Source: Bacteroidales bacterium
GTDB taxonomy: Bacteria > Bacteroidota > Bacteroidia > Bacteroidales > P3
Direction of reading: 5' to 3'
Assembly: GCA_031257915.1 (NCBI GenBank)
Contig: JAIRNR010000092.1
Span: 1-38,196 of the forward strand
DNA length: 38,196 nucleotides
Below the pieces are notes generated by a model that worked only from the letters and a program-made list of their open reading frames with translations, was not told the origin of the DNA and did not search any database. The position numbers and the translations under genes were made by a program. The stretch's first letter is position 1. The number at the start of each line of letters is the position of its first letter. Shown here piece after piece: positions 7,469-14,461 of this stretch.

Positions 7469-8183
7469 AGATATTATACAAAGAGTTCAAAGTCTATATT
7501 CTAAAGGCGTGCAGTCTATTGACAGTCGGCTAAGGAATCGGCATATATATAATAAACTGCTTACTTCCAGAGCATTCCTTCTTCAACAGATGATAGATGG
7601 TAACAAAAAAATAAGTTCATGGAGTTATCAAACTGTTGACTGTGTTGAAATGGAATATGCACATTTATATAATTGTGACTGCATAAAAACAGGTTGTAAT
7701 GTTTTAAAAAGTAAATATCCTATTCCAAGACCTTTTACAAGTATAACAGGTGAAAAAATAAAGGTTAGCAATATTGAAGGAACAATAATATTCTCACAAA
7801 TAGAACCTGACAAAATAAGTTGGCAGAAAGGCAATAGATATGCGAAAGAAACACCTTCTTTCTTTGTGAAAGATAACTTTCTGTATATCACAGGCGTAAG
7901 AAATTTGTTTGTTGTTTCGTTAACAGGCTTGTTTCAAAACCCTGTTAAAGTGCAAGAATTTTCTGAATATTCACATTGTGGCAATAGTACTTCACAACAA
8001 ATATGCAGTAATCCTTTGGACTCAGAATTTCCAATAGAAAGCAGTCTTATTGATACACTTATAGAACTTACAGTTAACGAACTGATAAATTACTTCAAGG
8101 CTTCCCTTGAAGACAGGGACAGTAACAGAATAGATGACACTGTTCAGAGGTATAACCCGGCACAAAAAGAAGAAAAAGAATGA
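7458..8183 (+). CDS. crAss-like phage neck/connector-type structural protein
   Basis: This 241-residue protein resembles, from memory, a structural (neck or head-tail connector) protein of crAss-like and related Bacteroidota phages. Shared features are a DSRLRNRHIYNKL segment near the N-terminus and the AFLLQQMIDGNKKIS helix. A hydrophobic-aromatic SWSYQTVDCVEM stretch precedes a Cys cluster (CDCIKTGC). Beyond it come LKSKYPIPRPFTSI, a beta-rich core containing FLYITGVRNLFVVSLTGLF, and the C-terminal EFPIESSLIDTLIELTVNEL helix. It has no signal peptide. Start and stop overlap the neighbouring genes by 11 and 4 nt. Without its capsid partners here it is either a relic or reused. A profile search would settle the family. 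Confidence 0.55.
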   Translation: MLLKDIIQRVQSLYSKGVQSIDSRLRNRHIYNKLLTSRAFLLQQMIDGNKKISSWSYQTVDCVEMEYAHLYNCDCIKTGCNVLKSKYPIPRPFTSITGEKIKVSNIEGTIIFSQIEPDKISWQKGNRYAKETPSFFVKDNFLYITGVRNLFVVSLTGLFQNPVKVQEFSEYSHCGNSTSQQICSNPLDSEFPIESSLIDTLIELTVNELINYFKASLEDRDSNRIDDTVQRYNPAQKEEKE

Positions 8184-8719
8184 GAACTGTAATCAGTAAA
8201 AATGGAAAACCTTATTTCGTAGAAGATTTTGGTAATACAAAGCAGTCTTTCGCAAGGGTCTTTAAAAAAAGAAACCCTCATGTTAAGATTACTCTTCATG
8301 AATATCTTACTATTTCAAAAAAATATAATGAGTTTTTAGTTCAAAAGGTGATGGAAGGACATATAGTAACTCTTCCGGGTTCTGTTGGCAGACTGACAGT
8401 AATTGGCAGAAGGGTTAGACCTCATAAAACCAAAAACGGTCGTTGGGCTAATATAGCACCAGATATGCCATGGTTTAGAAAACAGGTAGAGCAAAATCCT
8501 GATTTTGATAGAAACAAGATGATGTATCTTACTAATGACCAAACAAATAATATTCGTTATAAATTCGTCTGGTCAAAAAAGAACATATCAAACTCCAATA
8601 AAGAGATGTACACTTTACGACTGATAAGGAGGCATAAACGAGCATTAAGTGCTAAGATAAAAGAAGGTAAGGAATATTATATAGATGAATATTTCACCAC
8701 TTGTAAGTTTTATTTTTAG
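8180..8719 (+). CDS. Phage-type protein with possible HU/IHF-like N-terminal part
   Basis: This 179-residue basic protein is translationally coupled to the connector-type gene (ATGA overlap). The segment ITLHEYLTISKKYNEFLVQK, followed by VMEGHIVTLPGSVGRLTVI, has the helix then beta-hairpin order of HU/IHF-type architectural proteins (compare the xLPxxGrlxv signature). The remaining RRVRPHKTKNGRW stretch and the C-terminal half are not recognised. Genes for IHF-like proteins occur near structural genes in crAss-like phages, which fits the neighbours. The similarity is weak. The alternative is a phage-specific basic protein of unknown role. Its stop codon lies directly against the end of the integrase relic on the other strand. 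Confidence 0.5.
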   Translation: MRTVISKNGKPYFVEDFGNTKQSFARVFKKRNPHVKITLHEYLTISKKYNEFLVQKVMEGHIVTLPGSVGRLTVIGRRVRPHKTKNGRWANIAPDMPWFRKQVEQNPDFDRNKMMYLTNDQTNNIRYKFVWSKKNISNSNKEMYTLRLIRRHKRALSAKIKEGKEYYIDEYFTTCKFYF

Positions 8720-8990
8720 ATTCTCAATAGAGAAGTATGATGATTTTACAATACATTCATTAATATATTTTTTCACTATTGACTCAATATGATCTAATAC
8801 TTTATTTTTGATTAGATAGTAATTATCGGTATGTTTAACACGTTGTTTTTTGCTATCCCAAAAAGCAGGAATACAATTTCCATGTTAAAATTTTGTATTG
8901 TTTGCCTTCAAAACAGATAACAAGGCGAATTGGTTTTTGCACAGACACACTGTCAGTGCGAAGATTGAAGGAATAATGAATAGTTTTCAT
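8720..8990 (-). pseudogene. Tyrosine integrase relic (truncated and frameshifted)
   Basis: The minus strand from ATG at 8990 reads MKTIHYSFNLRTDSVSVQKP and IRLVICFEGKQYKILT. A +1 shift at about 8882-8885 continues it as HGNCIPAFWDSKKQRVK, then NKVLDHIESIVKKYINEC. Together this is the Arm-DNA-binding domain and the start of the SAM-like core-binding domain of a Bacteroidota tyrosine recombinase (compare the usual IxPxxWDxKKQRVK motif). The catalytic domain is absent because similarity ends where the phage-type operon begins at about 8719. It sits 130 nt from the 3' end of a tRNA gene and points away from it, the usual geometry of an integrated element. It is clearly non-functional. Confidence 0.65.
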
Positions 8991-9084
8991 AACGATTTCA
9001 TACGGTCTAAATCCTGTCTAAAACTCGTATAAAAACTACAAAAATGGATTAAAAGACTAAATGCGAATTATTGTAAGTTTAAGA

Positions 9085-9102
9085 AACACAATTTTTTGTG
9101 TT
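9085..9102 (-). terminator. Possible terminator of tRNA-Lys
   Basis: AACACAA and TTGTGTT form a 7-bp perfect stem with a 4-nt loop, 19 nt beyond the 3' end of the tRNA, followed on the minus strand by TCTT. The stem is AT-rich and the T-run is poor, so this is a weak call. Confidence 0.35.
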
Positions 9103-9120
9103 AAGTCGCTAAGTTACAAG

Positions 9121-9193
9121 TGGTTGCGCTGGGGTTCGAACCCAGGACCCCATCCTTAAAAGGGATGTGCTCTACCTGCTGAGCTACGCGACC
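9121..9193 (-). tRNA. tRNA-Lys (anticodon UUU)
   Basis: The 73-nt minus-strand sequence folds as a cloverleaf. The acceptor is GGTCGCG with CGCAACC and one C-A mismatch at pair 4-69. The D arm is GCTC/GAGC. The anticodon stem is CATCC/GGATG with loop CTTTTAA, giving anticodon TTT (plus-strand 9158-9160). The T arm is CTGGG/CCCAG around TTCGAAC, and the discriminator is A. CCA is not encoded. It decodes AAA/AAG. Its 3' end faces the integrase relic and the island on the left, so it is a plausible integration target. The other attachment site is not in the window. Confidence 0.97.
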
Positions 9194-9278
9194 AAACTAT
9201 ATCAAACTCACAGCAAAATCCGTACTGATTATCATCCTGAGTGCAGGCTTTCTGCATGTTCGTTTCACAAAAGGGTTG

Positions 9279-9286
9279 CAAAGATA
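9279..9286 (-). promoter_or_regulatory. TAnnTTTG -7 box of tRNA-Lys
   Basis: TATCTTTG on the minus strand, 85 nt upstream of the tRNA 5' end and just after the uvrC stop codon. This form of the box followed by CAACC is a common arrangement in front of stable RNA genes in Bacteroidales. Confidence 0.5.
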
Positions 9287-9293
9287 GCAAATT

Positions 9294-11090
9294 TTACTGA
9301 GAATAACAAACACCGAATGCAGCCTGAATAATACCGGCTTTACTCCTGCCGACAACCGCCGCCAAATCCTGTAAAGACGCTTCACGCACACGCTTCACGC
9401 TTCCAAAACGTTTCAACAGCAAAGCAGCCGTTTCATCTCCTATACCCTTAATATCAGTCAGCGAAGTACGTACTAATCCTTTCAAATGCCGCTTGCGGTA
9501 ATGGGTAATTCCAAAGCGATGAACCTCATCCCGCAAAAGTTGAATATGCTTTAATGCTTCGCTGCGCTTGTCGAGCATGAGCGGTATGTTATCCCCTACA
9601 CGATAAATTTCCTCAAGACGTTTCGCAATACCGATTATAGTAATCCGCTTTTCCAAACCGAGCGAAACAATGCTTTTATACGCAGCCGAAAGTTGCCCTT
9701 TCCCGCCGTCAACAATAACGAGTTGCGGTAACTCCGAATCCTCGTCAAGCAAATGTTTATAACGCCTGTAAATAACTTCTTCCATTGTAGCAAAATCGTC
9801 CGCACCATCAACTGTTTTTATATTAAAATGACGATAGTCTTTTTTTGATAACTTGCCATTTCTGCTTACAGTCATTGCAGCAACAGCGTAATCACCCTGA
9901 AAGTTTGAATTATCAAAACATTCTATATGCACAGGTGCGACAGACATTGCAAGTGCTTTTTGAACTTCCGTAACAATACGCTTTCCATGCCTTTCGGGGT
10001 CCACGAGCGCGGCACGTTTTGATTTTTCCGAAATATGGGAAAGAATATTGCGTCCGGAAAGTTCTATAAGTGCCTTTTTTTCACCCGCTTTCGGTAGTGT
10101 AATATTTACTCCCGAAGGCACTACATCAGGCATTTCAACAGTTACAATTTCAGGCGCGTTACTCTCGTAGCGCAGTCGGAATTCAACAATCATTGACGAC
10201 AATAATTCCGAAGACAGTTCATCCATACGCGGCTTCACTTCGGTCGTATTCGCCTGTACAATTCTCCCATCCTCTATATGCAAAAAATTAAAATAATAAA
10301 TCTCGTCTTTACATACAAAAGTTATCACATCAAGATTTGTAAGCGTTTCGGAAACAACGAGAGATTTACTTTGATAATTCTGCAATAATTCTATTCGTTC
10401 TTTTACCGTCTGCGCTTTTATAAATTCACGCTTTTCGGAAAAATAAAGCATTTGAGACCGCAGTGAAGCAAGCAGCGGCTTTATATGTCCTTTTACGAGA
10501 TTTTTCACCTGTACAATATCAGAAAGATATTCTTCTTCCGACTGCAAGCCCTGACACACACCTTTACAGCGTTTCATCTGATACTCCAAACAGAGCGGTA
10601 TTTTGCGCAAACGCACAGTTTCCGAATCAAGTTTAAAACGACATGTGCGTACCGGATATATTTCATGAATCAAATCAAGCAATACATTCATTGTACGCAC
10701 TGACGCATAAGGTCCGAAATAAGCCGCTTTGCCGTCCGACTTTCTCCGTGTGGGATAGATACGTGGAAAATGCTCATTTGTAAGACACAGCCATGGGTAC
10801 GTCTTATCATCTTTAAGCATAATATTATAACGCGGCTTATACTGCTTGATAAGTGAATTTTCAAGTAATAAGGCGTCATATTCATTCGCAACAACGATAG
10901 TTTCTATTTTATGAATTTTACCTGTCAAAACACGTGCTTTGCCCGTTTGCTCTTTAGTAAAATATGAATTAACACGCTTTCGTAAATTTTTCGCCTTGCC
11001 CACGTATAGTAACGTACCGTCCTTGTCATAATAACGATAAACTCCCGGCTCATCAGGCAATGTTTTAAGAATGTTATCCCGCAGTTCCAT
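9294..11090 (-). CDS. uvrC: Excinuclease ABC subunit C
   Basis: UvrC makes the dual incisions of nucleotide excision repair in the cytoplasm, together with UvrA and UvrB. This 598-residue protein has all domains in order. The N-terminal GIY-YIG nuclease comes first (GVYRYYDKDG, LLYVGKAKNLRKRVNSYF, about 15-95). A cysteine-bearing linker (CRFKLDSE, CKGVCQG) and a UVR region near 205-240 follow. The RNase H-like endonuclease domain is marked by IECFDNSNFQGDYAVAAM and LVIVDGGKGQL, and helix-hairpin-helix motifs stand at the end (SLTDIKGIGDETAALLLKRF). Length is normal for the family. A TAnnTTTG box only 4 nt before the ATG suggests an almost leaderless transcript. The gene is divergent from the LysE-type exporter gene. 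Confidence 0.97.
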   Translation of the reverse strand: MELRDNILKTLPDEPGVYRYYDKDGTLLYVGKAKNLRKRVNSYFTKEQTGKARVLTGKIHKIETIVVANEYDALLLENSLIKQYKPRYNIMLKDDKTYPWLCLTNEHFPRIYPTRRKSDGKAAYFGPYASVRTMNVLLDLIHEIYPVRTCRFKLDSETVRLRKIPLCLEYQMKRCKGVCQGLQSEEEYLSDIVQVKNLVKGHIKPLLASLRSQMLYFSEKREFIKAQTVKERIELLQNYQSKSLVVSETLTNLDVITFVCKDEIYYFNFLHIEDGRIVQANTTEVKPRMDELSSELLSSMIVEFRLRYESNAPEIVTVEMPDVVPSGVNITLPKAGEKKALIELSGRNILSHISEKSKRAALVDPERHGKRIVTEVQKALAMSVAPVHIECFDNSNFQGDYAVAAMTVSRNGKLSKKDYRHFNIKTVDGADDFATMEEVIYRRYKHLLDEDSELPQLVIVDGGKGQLSAAYKSIVSLGLEKRITIIGIAKRLEEIYRVGDNIPLMLDKRSEALKHIQLLRDEVHRFGITHYRKRHLKGLVRTSLTDIKGIGDETAALLLKRFGSVKRVREASLQDLAAVVGRSKAGIIQAAFGVCYSQ

Positions 11091-11094
11091 TTCA

Positions 11095-11102
11095 CAAAAT
11101 TA
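11095..11102 (-). promoter_or_regulatory. TAnnTTTG -7 box of uvrC, 4 nt before ATG
   Basis: TAATTTTG on the minus strand. Only TGAA separates it from the uvrC ATG. If transcription starts a few bases after the box, as expected, the leader is about 0-2 nt. Confidence 0.5.
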
Positions 11103-11131
11103 AGCAAAATGCGTTTTATAATTAAAATTAC

Positions 11132-11139
11132 TATATTTG
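11132..11139 (+). promoter_or_regulatory. TAnnTTTG -7 box of the LysE-holB operon
   Basis: TATATTTG on the plus strand, 23 nt before the ATG at 11163. It lies downstream of the upstream in-frame ATG at 11109, so that longer start is unlikely. Confidence 0.6.
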
Positions 11140-11162
11140 CCAATTTAGATAAGCGGTATTAT

Positions 11163-11840
11163 ATGTGGCATGTGATAATTCAGGGAGTTAGCGTTGGCTT
11201 GGGATTGGCGTTTTTAATAGGACCTTCGTTCTTTGCCCTTTTTCAAACGAGTTTGGAAAAGGGATTTGTGGCAGCATTTCGTTTTGCTATCGGTGTCGTA
11301 TTTTCCGACCTTTTTCTTGTTGCAATCGCATTTCTCGGTGTTTCCCGTCTTTTTACCTTTCCGATAGCGAAAATAATCGTTACTGTCGTAGGAGGAGGTG
11401 TGCTCGTCGGATATGGGATTTATATGGTTGTAAAAAAAGTTAATCTGCAAACAAAAAAAACAAATCCCGACGGCAATATTCCGGAAACAGGATGGTCCCA
11501 TCTTGTACGCGGACTTATGACAAATATGGCAAACCCCGGTACATGGTTCTTTTGGATTTTTTGGGTTGGGGTTATCACAGCTCAATATACAACAAACAAG
11601 AATGTAGAATATATATACGTTATTTTATTTTTTATTATAGCATTGGGAGTAAACTTTATGTGCGATATGCTTAAAGCATACGGAGCACATAAACTTCAAC
11701 ACTGGATTACCCCAAAAAATATTTCAATAATAAATAAAGTTGTCGGTATTTTACTTGTCGGTTTCGGAATATATTTAGTACTTGATTTATATTTTGATTT
11801 CGGACTTGTATCACAAACAGAAATTACAAGTGCAATTTAA
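11163..11840 (+). CDS. LysE/RhtB-family exporter
   Basis: This 225-residue inner-membrane protein has about six hydrophobic helices. It starts with GVSVGLGLAFLIGPSFFALF, the conserved N-terminal GPxxxxx helix of the LysE family (amino-acid and small-solute efflux). A second family mark is the GLMTNMANPGTWFFWIFW stretch around residues 120-140, matching the NPK/NPxxxxF motif. Substrate cannot be deduced. I place the start at 11163 because a promoter box lies at 11132-11139, between it and the upstream ATG at 11109. Its last codons overlap the start of holB by 11 nt, so the two are coupled, a linkage that looks organisational rather than functional. Confidence 0.85.
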   Translation: MWHVIIQGVSVGLGLAFLIGPSFFALFQTSLEKGFVAAFRFAIGVVFSDLFLVAIAFLGVSRLFTFPIAKIIVTVVGGGVLVGYGIYMVVKKVNLQTKKTNPDGNIPETGWSHLVRGLMTNMANPGTWFFWIFWVGVITAQYTTNKNVEYIYVILFFIIALGVNFMCDMLKAYGAHKLQHWITPKNISIINKVVGILLVGFGIYLVLDLYFDFGLVSQTEITSAI

Positions 11841-12918
11841 AGATATTACAGGGCAAAAAAAAGTTATCTCATGGCTTACGAAATCTGCCGAAGCAGGACG
11901 TATTGCACATGCTCAACTTTTTTTCGGTCCCGAAGGAAGTTTGAAATTACCTGTCGCAATTGCATACGCGCAATTTATAAATTGCCGCACGCCGATTATG
12001 CAGGACGGACACCCTGTTGACAGTTGCGGTAAATGTTCAAGTTGTATAAAATTTTCACGTTTGGAACACCCTGATTTGCATTTCTTTTTTCCGAATAACG
12101 ATAATGCGTTAATTGAAAAATCGCAAAGTTCGGATTATCTGCCGCTGTGGCGTGAAGTCTTTAAAGAAAATAACGGCGAATTTTCGTATCAGACGTGGAT
12201 AAATGCAATGGAGATAGGACAAAACAGGCAGGCAATTATAAATAAAGCCGACTGCGACACATTGCTCGGCATACTTAATTTGCGCAAATTTGAAGCCGAC
12301 TATCGTATTGTTATTATCTGGATGGCAGAAAAAATAAGCGATACAATTTCAGGAGCACTTCTAAAAACACTTGAAGAACCCGAACACGGAACTGTCTTTA
12401 TACTTATAACGGAAAATCCCGATAATATTATTGCAACAATACGTTCCCGCACGCAACTTGTGCGATTCCTTAATTTGCCGGAAAATATACAGCACAGTGA
12501 GCAAAACACCGAAGAAGACAACGAAAATCACGATAAATTCGTTTTATGGATGCGTTATTGCTACGCCGCAGACGTGCCGTCAATATTGTCTTTCTCCGAA
12601 CAGATGAAAGCACACAGCAGAGAGAAAGTAAAATATTTTTTGTCAGGCTCTCTTGAAGAATTTCGCAGATGTCTGCTTGTCAGGTATCATGCCGAAAGAT
12701 ACGTTAAAGCAACAGATGAAGAAAAAAGTTTTTCGTTGAAATTTGCTCCGTTTATCAACGGCAATAATATAGACAAATTTTATTCCATAATAAATAAAAC
12801 AATTTACCACGTTGACCGCAACGGCAACATCCAGCTACTGTTTACAAGTGCTTCGTTAGAGTTCTGCAAGATTTTCGCTGCAGAGAGAAAAGCTATTAAG
12901 AACACATCAAATACATAG
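11830..12918 (+). CDS. holB: DNA polymerase III subunit delta' (clamp loader)
   Basis: This protein of about 362 residues belongs to the clamp-loader AAA+ family that loads the sliding clamp in replication. Visible marks are QFKDITGQKKVISWL at the N-terminus and HAQLFFGPEGSLKLPVAIA, a degenerate Walker A as in delta'. A zinc module carries CxxxxxxxxxxxxxCGKCSSC cysteines. IVIIWMAEKIS and ALLKTLEEPEHGTVFILI follow, with IIATIRSRTQ in the position of the SRC sensor motif. I choose the GTG at 11830, giving the typical MQFKDI start. Longer in-frame starts would lie deep in the exporter gene. It overlaps that gene by 11 nt. Confidence 0.9.
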   Translation: MQFKDITGQKKVISWLTKSAEAGRIAHAQLFFGPEGSLKLPVAIAYAQFINCRTPIMQDGHPVDSCGKCSSCIKFSRLEHPDLHFFFPNNDNALIEKSQSSDYLPLWREVFKENNGEFSYQTWINAMEIGQNRQAIINKADCDTLLGILNLRKFEADYRIVIIWMAEKISDTISGALLKTLEEPEHGTVFILITENPDNIIATIRSRTQLVRFLNLPENIQHSEQNTEEDNENHDKFVLWMRYCYAADVPSILSFSEQMKAHSREKVKYFLSGSLEEFRRCLLVRYHAERYVKATDEEKSFSLKFAPFINGNNIDKFYSIINKTIYHVDRNGNIQLLFTSASLEFCKIFAAERKAIKNTSNT

Positions 12919-12925
12919 AATTTTT

Positions 12926-13012
12926 TCACAACACAATAAATTCCACACGCCGATTCAACATCTTGCCGCTTTCCATATTTTCATATTCAATCGGAAAAGC
13001 ATAATTATACGG
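12926..13012 (-). pseudogene. OmpA-domain C-terminal relic
   Basis: The minus strand encodes a 28-codon frame (PYNYAFPIEYENMESGKMLN, then RRVEFIVL and TGA at 12926-12928) preceded in frame by a stop. NRRVEFIV is the classic end of the peptidoglycan-binding OmpA domain. Only this tail is left. It sits between holB and the glycosyltransferase gene, a position where something has been deleted. The fragment is short, so chance resemblance cannot be excluded. Confidence 0.5.
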
Positions 13013-13094
13013 TTAATACCCTCAAAACACACAGCTTATCAGTTATAATATATACTTCCTTAACACCTGAGATTGAAACGTGACGGTAGTGTTT

Positions 13095-14231
13095 TTATAA
13101 AGTTGATTTGTTGAGAACATTTTTATAAATATCAAAAATTTGTTTGCCCACCGTAGCAAACGAGTAATCTTCGTATGCCTTTTTACTTATCTGTTCCGAT
13201 TTATAAAAACTATATTTGTCTAACATTTCATCCATTGCGTTTACAAGTTTTTTTGTATCTTTCGGCGGAATCATTATACCATTGCTACTGTTGATTTTTT
13301 CCGGAATACCACCTGTATTTGTTGCAACAACCGGTCTTCCGGCGGCTAAACTTTCGGAGACAACAACTGCTGATGTTTCATAATTTGAAAACAATACTGT
13401 AAACGCGCATTTTTTCATCCACATACTAACTTCTTCCGGTGTTTTTTCGCCAAGAAAAATCACATTTTTATCGGTCGTTCGAGTTTTTATTTTCTCAAAG
13501 TCAATACCTGTGCCGATTAAAACAAGTTTAAAATCGTTCCGCTTTCGCGAAAGTATTTTTGCTGCCTGCAAAATACCACTGATATTTTTTACTTTATCAT
13601 CGAAACAAGATACATGCAGGATTATCGGCAGGGAGATTTCTGCCGAAGCAGAGGCATGAGTATCTGCTTCAAAGAAAAAATCATCAACAACATTATGTAC
13701 AACTTTATAATAATTATTATTGATGCCATTTGCTTTCATAGCTTTTTCCAAAACCATTGATACGGGAAGTATTGCCGATGCTCTGCGAGCGATAAAAGAT
13801 GTTACGATTTTTTTAAAAAATCCTTTATAAGTATTGTTCTCCGAAAGATATCGACTCCAGTGTTCGGTAATAACGTATGGCGTTTTTTTACAAAGACCGT
13901 ACAAGTATGCTATAATTGCCGCTTTCGCAAAAATATTGGCATGAATAATATCCGGAACAAAATTATTCTTCTTTAATATTTGAAACCCTTTTTTGTATGC
14001 ACTAAAAAATTTTAATTTGTTTTTTGAAGATGGATAATAAACATATATTTCATGCACGTTTTCATTATCATTCTCTATTATCTCAAAATGTTTTATTCCT
14101 TTTTCGGCTTTGACATAAAGCACATTTACCACAGCATACTTTGCTGCTGCTACAGCATGTTTGCGCACAAAGAGTCCTGTCATCGCATTTCCTCTGTGAG
14201 GATACCATTCCGAAATAAAAAGTATATTCAT
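13095..14231 (-). CDS. Family 4 glycosyltransferase (GT-B)
   Basis: This 378-residue cytoplasmic or membrane-associated enzyme opens with ILFISEWYPHRGNAMTGLFV, the N-terminal Rossmann half of GT4 enzymes with the acceptor-site GxxxxxG loop. The C-terminal half has ILHVSCFDDKVKNISGILQA and LVLIGTGIDFEKIK, then the donor-binding NYETSAVVVSESLAAGRPVV with the E-x7-E motif, followed by TNTGGIPEKI. It transfers a sugar from a nucleotide donor, probably onto a surface polysaccharide or glycolipid. Sugar and acceptor are unknown. It is a single gene on the minus strand with its own TAnnTTTG box, not part of a polysaccharide cluster in this window, and lies next to the OmpA relic. Confidence 0.9.
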   Translation of the reverse strand: MNILFISEWYPHRGNAMTGLFVRKHAVAAAKYAVVNVLYVKAEKGIKHFEIIENDNENVHEIYVYYPSSKNKLKFFSAYKKGFQILKKNNFVPDIIHANIFAKAAIIAYLYGLCKKTPYVITEHWSRYLSENNTYKGFFKKIVTSFIARRASAILPVSMVLEKAMKANGINNNYYKVVHNVVDDFFFEADTHASASAEISLPIILHVSCFDDKVKNISGILQAAKILSRKRNDFKLVLIGTGIDFEKIKTRTTDKNVIFLGEKTPEEVSMWMKKCAFTVLFSNYETSAVVVSESLAAGRPVVATNTGGIPEKINSSNGIMIPPKDTKKLVNAMDEMLDKYSFYKSEQISKKAYEDYSFATVGKQIFDIYKNVLNKSTL

Positions 14232-14257
14232 AGCTCCGTAATGACATATCTAACGTG

Positions 14258-14265
14258 CAAATATA
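14258..14265 (-). promoter_or_regulatory. TAnnTTTG -7 box of the GT4 gene
   Basis: TATATTTG on the minus strand, 26 nt before the ATG at 14231. The intergenic stretch 14232-14461 holds this box and the divergent ricT box; nothing else was seen there. Confidence 0.55.
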
Positions 14266-14422
14266 CATGAAACGTTTCAATTTACACACAGGCGGATAAA
14301 TTTTCGGGAAAATATAGGGGAAAGTTATAAAAATGTGCAAAAATGTGAGTGAAGCGGGCAAACACTTTATCACACAATAATCAAAAAAACAATATTTCGC
14401 CGAGTTTTCGGATTTTTTCGCG

Positions 14423-14430
14423 TAAATTTG
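14423..14430 (+). promoter_or_regulatory. TAnnTTTG -7 box of the ricT-gldH operon
   Basis: TAAATTTG on the plus strand, 31 nt before the ATG at 14462. Confidence 0.6.
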
Positions 14431-14461
14431 TTGCTTGTCTGTTTGAAGTAAAGAAAAAAAT

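Noticed and set aside
11109-11162. Upstream ATG for the LysE-type gene
   Set aside because: It precedes the promoter box at 11132-11139 and adds non-family residues before the first membrane helix.
13021-13094. Possible continuation of the OmpA relic upstream
   Set aside because: Frames are interrupted and no motif is recognisable.
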